Shown here one piece after another: positions 35,720-46,517 of a stretch of DNA of 64,000 nucleotides. Within the stretch, counting starts at the first letter, position 1. The number at the start of each line of letters is the position of its first letter. The translations under genes were made by a program, and so were the position numbers. Source of the DNA: Anaerobacillus alkalidiazotrophicus (lineage in GTDB: Bacteria > Bacillota > Bacilli > Bacillales_H > Anaerobacillaceae); assembly GCF_001866055.1 (NCBI RefSeq), contig NZ_MLQS01000001.1, positions 464,591 through 528,590 of the forward strand, written 5' to 3'. Below the pieces are notes generated by a model. The model did not search any database. It saw only the letters and a list, made by a program, of their open reading frames with translations, and was not told the origin of the DNA.

Positions 35720-35804
35720 TAAAATAAGAATTGAATTCACACTCAAGAAACTTATATGTATGTTATCTAGTTTTGAAAGAATGATTTCTTTCAATTAAAT
35801 AATA

Positions 35805-35919
35805 TCTAGTGGCGATAGCGAAGAGGTCACACTCGTTCCCATGCCGAACACGATCGTTAAGCTCTTTTGCGCCGATGGTAGTTAGGGGCTTCCCCTTGTG
35901 AGAGTAGGACGTTGCTAGG
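35805..35919 (+). rRNA. rrf: 5S ribosomal RNA (right copy)
   Basis: Complete 5S with a TCTAG/CTAGG terminal stem; last gene of the rRNA operon that precedes the ctsR block. Confidence 0.95.
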
Positions 35920-35926
35920 TAAAATG

Positions 35927-35958
35927 AAAAACACATTCCGATGGGATGTGTTTTTTTG
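35927..35958 (+). terminator. rRNA operon terminator
   Basis: AAAAACACATTCC / GGGATGTGTTTTT, a 13-bp stem with one GT pair and a 3-nt loop GAT, then T. Confidence 0.88.
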
Positions 35959-35993
35959 TGTTTTCGGAAATTGAGTATTTGCGTTAAGTGGTG

Positions 35994-36199
35994 CTGCATC
36001 TGCTAGTATCGCTTTGAAGTAAGTTTCCTCGATGCAAAGCAGCACGTAGTAAATTCAAAGAAGCAACTCATGAAGTGATTGAAATTAGTAGCTTTTCTGC
36101 GTCTGCTAGTATCACTTAGAAGTAGGCTTCCTCGATGCAAAGAAGCATGTAGATAATTCGATGAAGTAACTCAAAATGAGGCTGAAGTCAGTGGCTTTC
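35994..36199. repeat. Two tandem copies of a 103-bp repeat
   Basis: 35994-36096 and 36097-36199 share CTGC(A/G)TCTGCTAGTATC.CTT.GAAGTA..., TTCCTCGATGCAAAG and the spacing throughout. The reverse complement of the core resembles 42290-42345 inside another repeat (TGCTTCGAGGAAGCTTACTAC). No gene here: the frames on the minus strand (35763-36345) have no start signals. Confidence 0.75.
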
Positions 36200-36462
36200 T
36201 TGTGTCTATTGGTAATGTTTGGGGAAGTGGGAGATGGTAGTTTTTCACTGGACTTTACTTTCTGTAGAACCTGTATAATAAGTTTTAGTTTTATAATTTT
36301 CTCGAAAATAGTTCTTATTATTAGTTTTTTTGAATAGATGTACAAACTATAGAAGGATTATTTAGCATCAATAGACAAGTATATATAATGTAAAAAATAA
36401 ATGCATATAGTAATAAACAGTTAAGAAATGTTTTTTTGAAAGGCATGTCTTTTTGTAAGTTA

Positions 36463-36631
36463 ATAATGTATAAAATTTCTAACTTAGAAACTGTCTAGCT
36501 TCATTGCCTACGAGCTCGGTCACTTCAGTTAAACAACTGACTTCAATTACCTCTTGGAATCTTCGAAGCGGCTTTTGTCAAAGGCCTTCCAGTGTTTGTC
36601 GCCGATAGGAGGGCGCCTTGCGCTTTTCTTA
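36463..36631. repeat. Dispersed intergenic repeat, copy A
   Basis: Starts with TATAAAATTTCTAACTTAGA and AACTGTCTAGC, ends with GGGCGCCTTGCGCTTTTCTTA. The inner part GCCTACGAGCTCGGTCACTTC...AACTGACTTCAATTAC is shared with copy B. It fills most of the 0.77-kb gap before the MgtC-like gene; the part at 36200-36462 is AT-rich with nothing recognisable. Confidence 0.8.
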
Positions 36632-36690
36632 ATACACCGATTGTTAGCACTATACATAGAGAGTATATAAATTCGATAAGGGGGATGATA

Positions 36691-37404
36691 ATGGAGATTT
36701 TCAATTCAATAATAGCTTCAGATGCAACTATAATGATGCTTCGATTAGTGGTAGCCGCAATCTTAGGCGGTATCATTGGGGTTGAAAGAGAATATCATAA
36801 ACACCCTGCAGGATTTAGAACACATTTGCTCGTATGTGTTGGTGCATGTTTAATTATGTTATTAGCTATGTTTGGATTTCAAGGTTATATGGAAGAAAAC
36901 ATTCAATATGTTAATTTTGACCCATCTCGTTTGGCGGCATATGTTGTTAGTGGTATAGGTTTTTTAGGTGCAGGCACAATTTTAGTCCAAGGTTATACAG
37001 TAAGAGGATTAACGACAGCTGCTTCCATCTGGGTTGTAGCCGGTATAGGATTATCTGTCGGGGTGGGTATGTATTTTGCAGCAATATTTACAACTGGAAT
37101 TGTAATATTAAGTTTGATGTTTTTAAATAAAGTAGATGAATCATTCTCAAGAAAAAAGAAAGAAACGGAAGCAATTGTTATTCATGCTGAACCGAGAGAT
37201 ACAACGTTACTTTCAATTATTAACATTTTTGAAGAAAATAAAATAAATGTAAAAAAGGTAATGGTAGAAAGAGATAAAACATCCGAAAAAATCGAACTTT
37301 TAAGGTATCAACTAAAAGTTGTGTATCCTAATGAAACAGTGAAATTAACGGCAATTGACCTTTTGTATAAATTACCACAAGTTCATAAAGTATATTCTTT
37401 ATAG
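36691..37404 (+). CDS. MgtC/SapB-family membrane protein
   Basis: 237 residues from ATG 36691, six to seven bases after AAGGGGG; the upstream extension lies in the dispersed repeat and is rejected. Four to five membrane helices in the first 150 residues with the family motifs GGIIGVEREYHKHPAGFRTH, GIGFLGAGTI and GLTTAASIWVVAGIG. The soluble C-terminus (about 155-237) is ACT-like. Members are linked to magnesium limitation and control of ATP synthase in pathogens; the role in Bacillus is unclear. Lone gene between the rRNA operon and ctsR. Confidence 0.9.
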   Translation: MEIFNSIIASDATIMMLRLVVAAILGGIIGVEREYHKHPAGFRTHLLVCVGACLIMLLAMFGFQGYMEENIQYVNFDPSRLAAYVVSGIGFLGAGTILVQGYTVRGLTTAASIWVVAGIGLSVGVGMYFAAIFTTGIVILSLMFLNKVDESFSRKKKETEAIVIHAEPRDTTLLSIINIFEENKINVKKVMVERDKTSEKIELLRYQLKVVYPNETVKLTAIDLLYKLPQVHKVYSL

Positions 37405-37445
37405 GGTTTAAATAAGCATATGTGGAAATAATGGAAGCAACATAG

Positions 37446-37473
37446 TTGATAATTTTAAAGAATTGGATATAAT
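37446..37473 (+). promoter_or_regulatory. SigA promoter of the ctsR operon
   Basis: TTGATA, 16 bp, TATAAT, directly followed by the CtsR operator. Confidence 0.75.
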
Positions 37474-37481
37474 ATAATCAA

Positions 37482-37504
37482 AGTCAAATATAGTCAAAGT
37501 CAAA
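37482..37504 (+). promoter_or_regulatory. CtsR operator (heptad direct repeat)
   Basis: AGTCAAA TAT AGTCAAA, the CtsR box, plus a third GTCAAA immediately after. It overlaps the transcription start region, so CtsR represses its own operon. Confidence 0.92.
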
Positions 37505-37530
37505 CACTTTTTTCCGAGAGGAGGAGTTTG

Positions 37531-37992
37531 GTGAAAAATGTATCAGACATTATTGAAAATTATTTAAAAAGCATTTTAACCCAAAGTGATAATGATTTAA
37601 TTGAAGTTAAGCGAAGCGAGTTAGCAGAGCAATTTCAATGCGTTCCTTCTCAAATAAATTATGTGATTAGTACCAGATTTACCATCGAAAAAGGATACTT
37701 AGTTGAGAGCAAAAGAGGTGGAGGTGGCTTTATAAGAATTATTAAAGTAAAAGCCCATAATAAAGCCGAGCTCTATGATCATATGCTATCTCTTCTAGGT
37801 GAAAAAATCACCCAAAGTGGTGGTGAGGACATCATTTATCGACTTTATGAAGAGGAAGCGATAACGAAAAGAGAAGCGAAACTTTTACAAAGTGCTATTG
37901 ATAGATCTGTCTTGAATTTACATTTACCGTACCGTGATCATTTGCGATCAGATTTGTTAAGAGCTATGATAACTACTTTAAAACATAAATAA
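37531..37992 (+). CDS. ctsR: Transcriptional repressor CtsR
   Basis: 153 residues. GTG 37531 is chosen because AGGAGG lies six bases upstream; a TTG one codon earlier is possible. Winged helix with VPSQINYVISTRFT and the glycine wing ESKRGGGGFIRI, then the C-terminal domain that McsB and ClpCP act on. It represses clpC, clpP, clpE and ctsR genes until heat or protein stress. First gene of ctsR-mcsA-mcsB-clpC. Confidence 0.97.
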   Translation: MKNVSDIIENYLKSILTQSDNDLIEVKRSELAEQFQCVPSQINYVISTRFTIEKGYLVESKRGGGGFIRIIKVKAHNKAELYDHMLSLLGEKITQSGGEDIIYRLYEEEAITKREAKLLQSAIDRSVLNLHLPYRDHLRSDLLRAMITTLKHK

Positions 37993-38010
37993 ATAGGAGG
38001 GGGAGTTACC

Positions 38011-38544
38011 GTGTTATGCCATGAATGTAATGAAAGGGAAGCAACGTTGCATTTTACAAAAATACTTAACGGTAAAAAAACTGAAATTCATTTATGTGAC
38101 CACTGTGCAAAAGATAAGGGTGAGTATATACCCGGTACCAATGGTTTTTCTATTCACCAATTATTATCAGGATTATTAAATTTTGAACAACCGATACCGA
38201 GCTCTCCCAATCGATCGTTACAAAATGAACAACAGTGTGGTAAATGTGGGATGACCTACCATCAATTTGCACGGGCAGGTAGATTTGGTTGTGCTGAGTG
38301 CTATCACACTTTTAACTCTAAACTAGATCCGATGTTGCGAAGAGTTCATAGTGGTAATACAAGTCATATAGGTAAAATACCAAAAAGAATTGGTACAGGA
38401 ATTAAATTACACAGACAAATTGAACAATTAAAACAGGAATTAAGGCATCATATATCGAAAGAAGAATTTGAAGAAGCAGCAAGGTTAAGAGATGAAATCC
38501 GCGCTTTGGAAAAAAAAGTTCAGCAGAGTAGGGGGGATAATTGA
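38011..38544 (+). CDS. mcsA: McsA, activator of the arginine kinase McsB
   Basis: 177 residues from GTG 38011 with AGGAGGGGG upstream. Four zinc-binding CxxC motifs (CHEC, CDHC, CGKC, CAEC) in the first 100 residues and a UVR-type helical motif near the C-terminus ([19 protein letters not shown]). It binds and activates McsB and stabilises CtsR. Its stop codon overlaps the mcsB start by one base. Confidence 0.96.
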   Translation: MLCHECNEREATLHFTKILNGKKTEIHLCDHCAKDKGEYIPGTNGFSIHQLLSGLLNFEQPIPSSPNRSLQNEQQCGKCGMTYHQFARAGRFGCAECYHTFNSKLDPMLRRVHSGNTSHIGKIPKRIGTGIKLHRQIEQLKQELRHHISKEEFEEAARLRDEIRALEKKVQQSRGDN

Positions 38545-39617
38545 TGTCACTAGAGAAATTTATTAGTGAGGCGATTAGCCCTTGGATGAAAAATGAAGGA
38601 TACGAATCTGAAATTGTACTAAGTAGTCGTATTCGTCTAGCCAGAAACTTAAAGGATTATTCATTTCCTATTATTTCAACTACCGACGAAGCTCATTTAG
38701 TTGTTAAACAAGTAAAAGAACATTTTGAAGGTAAAGATTATGACAGATATGGTCCCTTTGAACTTTTAGAAATGGATGAAATGAAACCTAACGAAAAAAG
38801 GATACTAGTCGAAAAGCATCTGATCAGTCCTCAACTTGCGGATGAATCAAAAAAAGGCGCAGTTTTACTAAGTAGTGATGAAGCGATTAGTATTATGGTA
38901 AATGAAGAAGATCATTTACGTATACAATGTCTCTTTCCTGGATTTCAACTAAATGAAGGTTTAGTACTTGCGAGTGGAATTGATGATTGGATTGAAGAGA
39001 AGTTACATTATGCTTTTGATGAGAAAAAGGGGTACTTGACTAGTTGTCCGACAAATGTAGGAACAGGTCTAAGAGCTTCGGTAATGATGCATTTACCAGC
39101 TTTGGTTTTAACAAAACAATTAAATAAAATATTACCCGCTATAAATCAATTAGGGTTAGTTGTAAGAGGCATTTATGGTGAAGGTAGCGAAGCTTTAGGT
39201 AACTTATTTCAAATCTCTAATCAAATTACTCTTGGTAAATCTGAACAGGACATCGTTGAGGACCTTAGAGGAGTAGTGTTACAACTAATTCATCAAGAAA
39301 GAGCAGCAAGAGAATTGTTATTACAATCTTCTAAGCTACAATTAGAGGATAGAATATATCGTTCATATGGAGTTCTCGCATATGCTAGAACCATTGATAC
39401 AAAAGAAGCTTCACAAATGTTATCAGATGTTCGTTTGGGTATTGATTTAAAAATCCTTACAGGGATTTCTGCGATTATTTTAAATGAGTTAATGATTTTA
39501 ACTCAACCTGGCTTTTTACAGCAATACGCGGGAGATATTTTATCTGCTGACAAAAGAGATGAACGAAGAGCAAAATTGATAAGAGAAAGACTCAAATTAG
39601 AAATAGATAAAAACTAA
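38544..39617 (+). CDS. mcsB: Protein arginine kinase McsB
   Basis: 357 residues from ATG 38544 (GGGGGG seven bases upstream; TTG 38541 rejected). Phosphagen-kinase fold: [16 protein letters not shown] near the start, the nucleotide-binding [19 protein letters not shown], and the [10 protein letters not shown] loop. It phosphorylates arginines to mark proteins for ClpCP and inactivates CtsR. Followed by clpC after 25 bp. Confidence 0.97.
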   Translation: MSLEKFISEAISPWMKNEGYESEIVLSSRIRLARNLKDYSFPIISTTDEAHLVVKQVKEHFEGKDYDRYGPFELLEMDEMKPNEKRILVEKHLISPQLADESKKGAVLLSSDEAISIMVNEEDHLRIQCLFPGFQLNEGLVLASGIDDWIEEKLHYAFDEKKGYLTSCPTNVGTGLRASVMMHLPALVLTKQLNKILPAINQLGLVVRGIYGEGSEALGNLFQISNQITLGKSEQDIVEDLRGVVLQLIHQERAARELLLQSSKLQLEDRIYRSYGVLAYARTIDTKEASQMLSDVRLGIDLKILTGISAIILNELMILTQPGFLQQYAGDILSADKRDERRAKLIRERLKLEIDKN

Positions 39618-39642
39618 CTAATATTTGGAGGTGGAGTTTATT

Positions 39643-42087
39643 ATGATGTTTGGTAGATTTACCGAAAGAGCACAAAAGGTATTAGCATTAGCACAAGAGG
39701 AAGCAATTCGCTTAGGGCATAATAATATTGGTACAGAACATGTATTATTAGGATTAATTCGTGAAGGTGAAGGAATTGCTGCAAAAGCCCTTTTAGGTTT
39801 AGGTTTGGGTTCTGATAAAATTCAAAATGAAGTTGAAACTTTGATTGGTAAAGGGCAAGATGGTGCAAAAACCATTCATTACACACCGAGAGCAAAAAAA
39901 GTTATTGAATTATCAATGGATGAAGCAAGAAAATTAGGTCATTCTTATGTAGGAACTGAACATATCTTATTAGGTTTAATTCGTGAGGGTGAAGGTGTCG
40001 CAGCTAGAGTGTTAAATAACCTAGGAGTAAGCTTAAATAAAGCCCGCCAACAAGTGTTACAATTATTAGGAAGTAATGAAACATCTAGTAGTAGTCAACA
40101 AGGTGGTGCGGCAGCTAACGTCAACACACCAACATTAGATAGTCTTGCAAGAGATTTAACCGCTATGGCTAAAGAGGAAGGTTTAGACCCTGTAATTGGT
40201 CGTAGTAAAGAAATAGAGAGGGTTATTCAAGTATTAAGTCGACGAACAAAAAATAATCCAGTATTAATTGGTGAACCTGGTGTTGGTAAAACAGCCATTG
40301 CTGAAGGATTAGCGCAACAAATCGTTGCAAACGAAGTTCCAGAGACTCTCCGTGGAAAAAGAGTTATGACGCTTGATATGGGAACTGTTGTTGCAGGTAC
40401 GAAATATCGTGGTGAATTTGAAGACCGTCTTAAAAAAGTAATGGATGAAATCCGCCAAGCTCAAAATGTTATTTTATTTATTGATGAGTTGCACACATTA
40501 ATTGGTGCAGGTGGTGCAGAAGGGGCAATTGATGCATCAAACATCTTAAAGCCTTCCCTAGCACGTGGTGAGTTACAATGTATTGGTGCAACTACCCTTG
40601 ATGAGTATCGAAAATATATTGAAAAAGATGCGGCTTTAGAAAGACGTTTTCAACCGATTCAAGTTGATGAACCATCCATAGAAGAATCAATTTTAATCTT
40701 AAAAGGGTTAAGAGATCGCTATGAAGCTCACCATCGTGTAACGATTACCGATGAGGCAATTGAGGAATCTGTAAAGCTTTCAGATCGCTATATTTCTGAT
40801 CGTTTCTTACCGGATAAAGCAATTGACTTAGTTGATGAAGCAGCTTCAAAGGTTCGCCTAAGATCTTATACAATTCCGCCAAACTTAAAAGAGCTTGAAA
40901 ATAAATTAGAGGAAACAAGGAAAGAAAAAGATGCCTCAGTACAAAGTCAAGAGTTTGAAAAAGCTGCATCACTAAGGGATAGTGAACAAAGATTAAGAGA
41001 AGAGCTTGAAACATTAAAGAAAGAATGGAAAGAAAAACAAGGGCAAGAAAATACAGAGGTTACAACCGAAGATATTGCTCAAGTTGTATCTAGTTGGACT
41101 GGAGTTCCTGTTTCGAAGCTAGCTGAAGAAGAAACAGAGAGGCTATTAAAGATGGAAGAAATTCTACATCAACGTGTAATTGGCCAAGAAGAAGCCGTTA
41201 AAGCTATTTCAAAAGCTGTCCGTCGTGCTAGAGCGGGTTTAAAAGATCCAAAACGTCCAATTGGTTCATTTATTTTCTTAGGACCTACTGGTGTAGGTAA
41301 AACCGAGTTAGCGAGGGCTGTCGCTGAAACGCTTTTCGGAGATGAAGATGCTGTCATTCGAATTGATATGTCAGAATATATGGAAAAACATGCAACATCT
41401 CGATTAGTAGGTTCACCACCTGGTTATGTCGGTCATGATGACGGTGGACAACTAACAGAAAAAGTTAGAAGAAAGCCTTACTCCGTTATTCTATTTGATG
41501 AGATTGAAAAAGCACACCCTGAAGTATTTAACATCTTACTACAAGTGCTAGAAGATGGTCGTCTCACAGACTCTAAAGGACGTACAGTGGACTTTAGAAA
41601 TACAGCGGTAATTATGACTTCTAACGTAGGTGCAAGTGAATTAAAGCGAAATAAATATCTTGGATTTACGACTCAATCAGAGGGTCGAGAGTATAAAGAT
41701 ATGAAAGAGAAAGTAATGGGTGAGTTAAAGAAGAGCTTCCGCCCAGAATTTTTAAACCGTATTGATGAAATTATTGTCTTCCACTCATTAGATAAAACGC
41801 ATATTCAACAAATCGTATCATTAATGGCAGATACATTAAAGAAGCGTTTATTGGAGCATGATATTGAGTTCGAACTAACAGATGCGGCTTTAGCAAAGAT
41901 TGCGGATGAAGGGTATGATCCTGAATACGGAGCTCGTCCTCTTCGTAGAGCCTTACAAAAGCATGTAGAAGATCGATTATCAGAAGAATTATTAAGAGGT
42001 ACAATCCAAAAAGGTCAAAAGGTAAAGTTAGATGTAGTTGATAATGAGTTTGTAGTAGAATCTGCTGTCAAAACTACTACATCTTAA
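39643..42087 (+). CDS. clpC: AAA+ unfoldase ClpC
   Basis: 814 residues from ATG 39643 ([14 protein letters not shown], site GGAGGTGG); the frame from TTG 39625 includes the ribosome binding site. N-domain with two repeats (1-140) that bind phosphoarginine, first ATPase with [17 protein letters not shown]-like middle domain for adaptor contact ([13 protein letters not shown]), second ATPase with [13 protein letters not shown]. The ClpP-docking loop is LGF rather than VGF. It unfolds substrates for ClpP under CtsR control. A strong terminator follows. Confidence 0.98.
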   Translation: MMFGRFTERAQKVLALAQEEAIRLGHNNIGTEHVLLGLIREGEGIAAKALLGLGLGSDKIQNEVETLIGKGQDGAKTIHYTPRAKKVIELSMDEARKLGHSYVGTEHILLGLIREGEGVAARVLNNLGVSLNKARQQVLQLLGSNETSSSSQQGGAAANVNTPTLDSLARDLTAMAKEEGLDPVIGRSKEIERVIQVLSRRTKNNPVLIGEPGVGKTAIAEGLAQQIVANEVPETLRGKRVMTLDMGTVVAGTKYRGEFEDRLKKVMDEIRQAQNVILFIDELHTLIGAGGAEGAIDASNILKPSLARGELQCIGATTLDEYRKYIEKDAALERRFQPIQVDEPSIEESILILKGLRDRYEAHHRVTITDEAIEESVKLSDRYISDRFLPDKAIDLVDEAASKVRLRSYTIPPNLKELENKLEETRKEKDASVQSQEFEKAASLRDSEQRLREELETLKKEWKEKQGQENTEVTTEDIAQVVSSWTGVPVSKLAEEETERLLKMEEILHQRVIGQEEAVKAISKAVRRARAGLKDPKRPIGSFIFLGPTGVGKTELARAVAETLFGDEDAVIRIDMSEYMEKHATSRLVGSPPGYVGHDDGGQLTEKVRRKPYSVILFDEIEKAHPEVFNILLQVLEDGRLTDSKGRTVDFRNTAVIMTSNVGASELKRNKYLGFTTQSEGREYKDMKEKVMGELKKSFRPEFLNRIDEIIVFHSLDKTHIQQIVSLMADTLKKRLLEHDIEFELTDAALAKIADEGYDPEYGARPLRRALQKHVEDRLSEELLRGTIQKGQKVKLDVVDNEFVVESAVKTTTS

Positions 42088-42091
42088 TAAG

Positions 42092-42125
42092 AATAGCCGG
42101 GAAGGTTTCCCGGCTATTTGTTTTT
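42092..42125 (+). terminator. Terminator of the ctsR operon
   Basis: AATAGCCGGGA / TCCCGGCTATT (11 bp, 5-nt loop) and TTGTTTTT. Confidence 0.93.
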
Positions 42126-42128
42126 AAC

Positions 42129-42480
42129 AAGGTAAGAAAGTATAAAAATTCTATCTTAGCAACTGTCTAGCGCAAGCAGCCTACGAGCTCGGTCACTTCA
42201 GTCAAGCAACTGACTTCAATTACGTCTTGAAATTCTTCGTTGATTAGCTTCATGCAGCTTTGCTCCTGCGGTTACTCGTCGCACAAAACACTGCTTCGAG
42301 GAAGCTTACTACGAAGCAGTACTTGAAGACGCAGAAGCACGTAAGAAGCCAAAGAGCGGCTTCCGTCAAAGGCCGCCCCATTGAAGCTACTACTTGGATT
42401 ACTTCGAAGCGGCTTTACTCTTGAGCAAACGGAGTGGCACAGGAGCAGCCGCTTGTGACCAAGGCGCTTACGCTTTTCTT
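42129..42480. repeat. Dispersed intergenic repeat, copy B (long form)
   Basis: AAGGTAAGAAAGTATAAAAA prefix, AACTGTCTAGCGC, the shared GCCTACGAGCTCGGTCACTTC block, a central insert related to the 103-bp tandem repeat (42290-42345), a second GCGGCTTCCGTCAAAGGCCG block also seen in copy A, and the end GGCGCTTACGCTTTTCTT. It fills most of the 581-bp gap between clpC and radA; the remainder (42481-42668) carries the radA leader with no clear element. Confidence 0.8.
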
Positions 42481-42668
42481 GAAGATATATAACTTATTCG
42501 TCTAGTGAGCACTAACGCTTGCTAAAAAAAATGAGAAACTAAGTGTTTTACGTTGGACAATATATGGTTAATTATATATATAATTAAGTAGTGATACTCG
42601 ATATTTAATGGAAAAATTAATGGGATTTTATGTTAAAATATACATGTGTTTCTTAGAAAGGGATTAGT

Positions 42669-44042
42669 ATGGCAAAGCGAAAAACAAAATTTGTATGTCA
42701 AGAGTGTGGTTACGAATCAAAAAAATGGATGGGGAAATGTCCCGGATGCCAAAGTTGGAATTCAATGACTGAAGAGTTTGAAGAACAGGATAATAAAGTA
42801 AGGGGCTTTGTTACATCTGTGAACTCGACTAACAAAAAGCCACAGTCAATAACAACTATCGAAAGAGATTTAGAACAAAGATTAAGTACCAATATGATTG
42901 AACTTGATCGAGTTTTAGGTGGAGGAATTGTTCCCGGTTCATTGGTACTTGTTGGGGGAGATCCTGGGATAGGAAAATCGACGTTATTATTACAAGTTTC
43001 CTCGAAATTGGCAAATAATAATCACAAGGTCCTATATATATCAGGTGAAGAATCAGTCAAACAAACAAAAATACGAGCAGATCGTTTAGATATTACTTCA
43101 GATCAGCTTTTTGTTCTTGCGGAAACTGATCTAGAATATATTGAAAAGTCAATTGAGGAAATTAACCCTGCGTTAGTAATTATTGACTCTATTCAAACGG
43201 TTTATATATCAGATATTACTTCAGCGCCAGGAAGTGTTTCGCAAGTACGAGAGTGTACAGCCGCTTTAATGAGAATTGCTAAAACAAAAGGAATAGCCAT
43301 TTTTATTGTTGGTCATGTTACGAAACAAGGCGCAATTGCTGGCCCAAGGTTATTAGAGCATATGGTTGACTCTGTTTTATATTTTGAAGGAGAGAGGCAT
43401 CATACATACCGAATCTTAAGAGCTGTGAAAAACCGTTTTGGTTCAACAAATGAAATAGGGATTTTTGAAATGAAAGAGGTTGGACTTGAAGAGGTTCTTA
43501 ATCCTTCTGAAATATTTTTAGAAGAGCGTTCTCAAGGTGCTTCTGGTTCTATTGTCGTAGCTTCTCTCGAAGGCACAAGAACCGTTTTAGTTGAGCTACA
43601 AGCACTTGTCTCCCCTACTACATTTGGAAATCCAAGGCGCATGGCTACGGGTATTGACCATAATAGAGTTTCATTACTAATGGCGGTATTAGAAAAACGA
43701 GTAGGTCTTCTACTCCAAAATCAAGATGCCTATTTAAATGTAGCTGGCGGGGTGCGCTTAGATGAACCTGCTGTAGACTTAGGTATTGCTATTTGTATCG
43801 CCTCAAGTTTTAGAGATCAGCCGACAAGTCCAACTGATGTGGCAATTGGAGAAATTGGTTTAACAGGAGAGGTACGAAGAGTCTCGCGGATTGAACAACG
43901 AGTTTTAGAAGCAGCAAAGTTGGGCTTTAAAAGAGTGATTATTCCTGAAAAGAATATGGGGGGATGGAATGTTCCAGAAGGAATAAAAGTAATAGGAGTT
44001 TCAACAGTAAAAGAGGCATTAGATACCTTAATGGGAGGGTAA
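42669..44042 (+). CDS. radA: DNA repair protein RadA (Sms)
   Basis: 457 residues. N-terminal C4 zinc finger (C10, C13, C24, C27), RecA-like core with Walker [11 protein letters not shown], the RadA-specific KNRFG motif, and a C-terminal Lon-protease-like domain. It processes recombination intermediates as a branch-migration helicase. Its TAA stop shares an A with the disA start, and RadA and DisA are known to interact. Confidence 0.97.
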   Translation: MAKRKTKFVCQECGYESKKWMGKCPGCQSWNSMTEEFEEQDNKVRGFVTSVNSTNKKPQSITTIERDLEQRLSTNMIELDRVLGGGIVPGSLVLVGGDPGIGKSTLLLQVSSKLANNNHKVLYISGEESVKQTKIRADRLDITSDQLFVLAETDLEYIEKSIEEINPALVIIDSIQTVYISDITSAPGSVSQVRECTAALMRIAKTKGIAIFIVGHVTKQGAIAGPRLLEHMVDSVLYFEGERHHTYRILRAVKNRFGSTNEIGIFEMKEVGLEEVLNPSEIFLEERSQGASGSIVVASLEGTRTVLVELQALVSPTTFGNPRRMATGIDHNRVSLLMAVLEKRVGLLLQNQDAYLNVAGGVRLDEPAVDLGIAICIASSFRDQPTSPTDVAIGEIGLTGEVRRVSRIEQRVLEAAKLGFKRVIIPEKNMGGWNVPEGIKVIGVSTVKEALDTLMGG

Positions 44043-45121
44043 TGAATTTGGATCTTATGAATAAAACGGCTTTTATTGATGATGTTTTAAAGATAGTAGC
44101 CCCGGGTTCTCCATTACGAGAGGGGATCGATAATGTTTTAAGGGCAAAAACAGGTGGGTTAATTGTATTAGGTTATAATAATGAAATGATGAATATTGTA
44201 GATGGAGGATTTTTTATTAATTGTGAATTCTCTCCAGCCTATTTATATGAACTAGCAAAAATGGATGGTGCAATTATTTTGAGTGAAGAAGGCGATCGAA
44301 TATTATATGCAAACACTCAATTAGTACCAAATCCTACAATCCCATCAACTGAAACGGGGATCCGACATCGTACTGCTGAGAGAGTAGCGCGACAAACAGG
44401 GAATTTAGTCATATCGATCTCACAAAGAAGAAATGTCATTACTCTCTATCAAGGTGAATCACGTTACTCATTAAAAGATATTGGTGTTATATTAACAAAG
44501 GCAAATCAAGCAATTCAGACACTTGAGAAATATAAATCAGTACTTGATCAAGGGATTACCAATTTAGGTGCTTTGGAGTTTGAAGAACTAGTTACATTTC
44601 AGGAAGTATCACAAGTAATCCATCGAGTTGAAATGGTACTACGTATAAAAAGTGAAATATTAAATTATGTAAATGAATTAGGGGATGAAGGAAGACTCAT
44701 TTCAATGCAGTTAGAAGAACTAGTTTCTAATATTGAAAAAGAGGCTGGTTTGTTATTAAAAGATTATATTAAGGATCAAAACCAAGACGAACAGCACATA
44801 CTAAAACAATTGAAGAAATTATCAAATGAAGAATTATTAGAAGATCAAATCATTGTTAAGTTGCTCGGGTATTCTAAAAATATAAATTTATCGGAGCATA
44901 CGATTACCCCACGTGGTTATCGAATTCTTCATAAAATACCAAGAATACCACCACTTGTAGTCGAAAATTTAATAGACAAGTTTGAAAATATTACACAAAT
45001 TATGAGAGCTTCTATTGAGGAACTTGATGAAGTAGAAGGAATTGGTGAAGCAAGGGCAAGAAAGATAAAAGAGGGTTTAACAAGAATTCAAGAACAACTT
45101 TTTATAGATCGTCACATATAA
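44042..45121 (+). CDS. disA: DNA-integrity scanning diadenylate cyclase DisA
   Basis: 359 residues from ATG 44042 (GGGAGGG directly upstream); the longer frame reaching back to 43964 is inside radA. Cyclase domain 1-150 with DGAIIL and GIRHRTAE, a helical linker, and a helix-hairpin-helix DNA-binding end ([17 protein letters not shown]). It makes c-di-AMP while scanning DNA and pauses at branched structures to delay sporulation. Second c-di-AMP synthase of the window beside CdaA. Confidence 0.97.
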   Translation: MNLDLMNKTAFIDDVLKIVAPGSPLREGIDNVLRAKTGGLIVLGYNNEMMNIVDGGFFINCEFSPAYLYELAKMDGAIILSEEGDRILYANTQLVPNPTIPSTETGIRHRTAERVARQTGNLVISISQRRNVITLYQGESRYSLKDIGVILTKANQAIQTLEKYKSVLDQGITNLGALEFEELVTFQEVSQVIHRVEMVLRIKSEILNYVNELGDEGRLISMQLEELVSNIEKEAGLLLKDYIKDQNQDEQHILKQLKKLSNEELLEDQIIVKLLGYSKNINLSEHTITPRGYRILHKIPRIPPLVVENLIDKFENITQIMRASIEELDEVEGIGEARARKIKEGLTRIQEQLFIDRHI

Positions 45122-45219
45122 AGATGTTGACTGCGTTTTCAATTAAAGTTATAATGGGGTATTTATTCATGAAAATTGACAACACTTTGCCGCTTTGTTA
45201 TTTTAAACTTATGATTAAT

Positions 45220-45248
45220 TTGAAACGTAATAGTGTATATAATAAAAT
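45220..45248 (+). promoter_or_regulatory. Possible promoter of yacL
   Basis: TTGAAA, 17 bp, TAAAAT, 69 bp before the yacL start. Confidence 0.45.
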
Positions 45249-45316
45249 AATAAAAATTTGTATAATAATGTTTCAAATTTTTCAGAATGTCTATAATGGT
45301 AAAGGAGGTGGAATCG

Positions 45317-46402
45317 ATGGTGAGATGGATAGTTAAGCTTTTCTTTGTTATTTTAGGTGGAACATTGGGATTTCTATTTGTACCAGACGTAATAGAAATT
45401 TTGAATTTTGGTGGTTTGCCTAATTGGGTTACAAATTCTTATTCTGGTGCTGTAATTGGTGCAATTATATTATATTTATCTTCATTTTGGATTACAGATT
45501 ATATTGTTGGGTTAATTCGTTTAGTAGAGGAAAAGTTAGTGAAGGCTCCGGCAACAGATGTTCTTTTTGGAACAATGGGAATTATTTTTGGATTAATTGT
45601 TGCATTTTTAATTGTATTACCTTTGAATACAATCCCTGTTGTTAGTACAGTTTTACCTATCTTCCTAACTTTATTATTAGGATATTTAGGTTTTCAAGTT
45701 GGATTTAAGAAGCGGGATGAACTTATTCATTTGTTTTCAAGAAAAAGTGATAAAAAGAAGGATGTTGATGAAGTAGTAAAAGAAAGACATGGTGTTGAGC
45801 TTAAAATACTAGATACGAGTGTTATAATAGATGGACGTATTGCTGATATTTGCCAAACAGGGTTTTTAGAAGGGACTTTAGTTATTCCGCAGTTTGTACT
45901 TGAAGAACTTCAGCATATTGCAGATTCATCTGATGTATTAAAGAGAAACCGTGGTCGCCGAGGATTAGATATATTAAATAAAATACAAAAAGAACTATCG
46001 ATTAATGTTGAAATTTACGAAGGTGACTTTGAAGACATTCAAGAGGTTGATAGTAAGTTAGTTAAACTAGCAAAGCTTGTTTCTGGACTTGTTGTGACGA
46101 ATGATTTTAATTTAAATAAAGTGTGTGATCTTCAAGGGGTTCCGGTATTAAACATTAATGACTTAGCAAATGCGGTAAAGCCAATTGTTTTACCTGGTGA
46201 AGAGTTACATGTCCAAGTGATAAAAGATGGTAAAGAGCATAATCAAGGTATTGCTTATTTAGACGATGGCACAATGATTGTTGTTGAAGGTGGTCGTGAT
46301 CACATTGGAAAGCATATTGATGTAATAGTTACTAGTGTACTTCAAACATCAGCCGGTAGAATGATATTTGCTAAACCAAAATTATTAGAAAAGGCATTAT
46401 AA
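45317..46402 (+). CDS. yacL: YacL-like PIN/TRAM-domain membrane protein
   Basis: 361 residues from ATG 45317, which follows AAAGGAGGTGG; the ATG at 45287 lies before that site and is rejected. Four membrane helices (1-125), a PIN nuclease domain with conserved acidic residues ([34 protein letters not shown]), and a C-terminal TRAM RNA-binding domain. A membrane-bound RNase is expected but the substrate is unknown. Same position in B. subtilis. Confidence 0.93.
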   Translation: MVRWIVKLFFVILGGTLGFLFVPDVIEILNFGGLPNWVTNSYSGAVIGAIILYLSSFWITDYIVGLIRLVEEKLVKAPATDVLFGTMGIIFGLIVAFLIVLPLNTIPVVSTVLPIFLTLLLGYLGFQVGFKKRDELIHLFSRKSDKKKDVDEVVKERHGVELKILDTSVIIDGRIADICQTGFLEGTLVIPQFVLEELQHIADSSDVLKRNRGRRGLDILNKIQKELSINVEIYEGDFEDIQEVDSKLVKLAKLVSGLVVTNDFNLNKVCDLQGVPVLNINDLANAVKPIVLPGEELHVQVIKDGKEHNQGIAYLDDGTMIVVEGGRDHIGKHIDVIVTSVLQTSAGRMIFAKPKLLEKAL

Positions 46403-46412
46403 ATATTTTATA

Positions 46413-46464
46413 GAAAACGTTAGGTCAACATTTGTTGTCTTGACGTTTCCTTTTTTTCTCTAGT
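46413..46464 (+). terminator. Terminator after yacL
   Basis: GAAAACGTTAGGTCAAC / GTTGTCTTGACGTTTCC, a 17-position stem with GT and single mismatches, followed by seven T. Confidence 0.75.
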
Positions 46465-46517
46465 TCGCTATAATAATCATAGTTTAAGATTATACTTTTG
46501 AATGGAGAAGCTCTTTA

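Larger units (their letters stand above)
35286..35774. repeat. Giant rRNA palindrome: 238-bp arms, 13-nt loop
   Basis: 35286-35523 is the exact reverse complement of 35537-35774; the loop 35524-35536 is natural 23S sequence of the right copy. The arms contain the 23S 3' end and 55 bp of the spacer; beyond TTATCTAGTTTT the two spacers differ. So two different rRNA operons are joined head to head. Confidence 0.95.

Noticed and set aside
35994..36199. CRISPR-like array
   Set aside because: Two direct 103-bp copies without spacers, no cas genes.
35763..36345. Three minus-strand frames over the right 5S gene and tandem repeat
   Set aside because: They cross rRNA and repeats; no start signals.
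45124..45336. 70-codon frame before yacL
   Set aside because: Overlaps the yacL ribosome binding site and start; AT-rich leader DNA.
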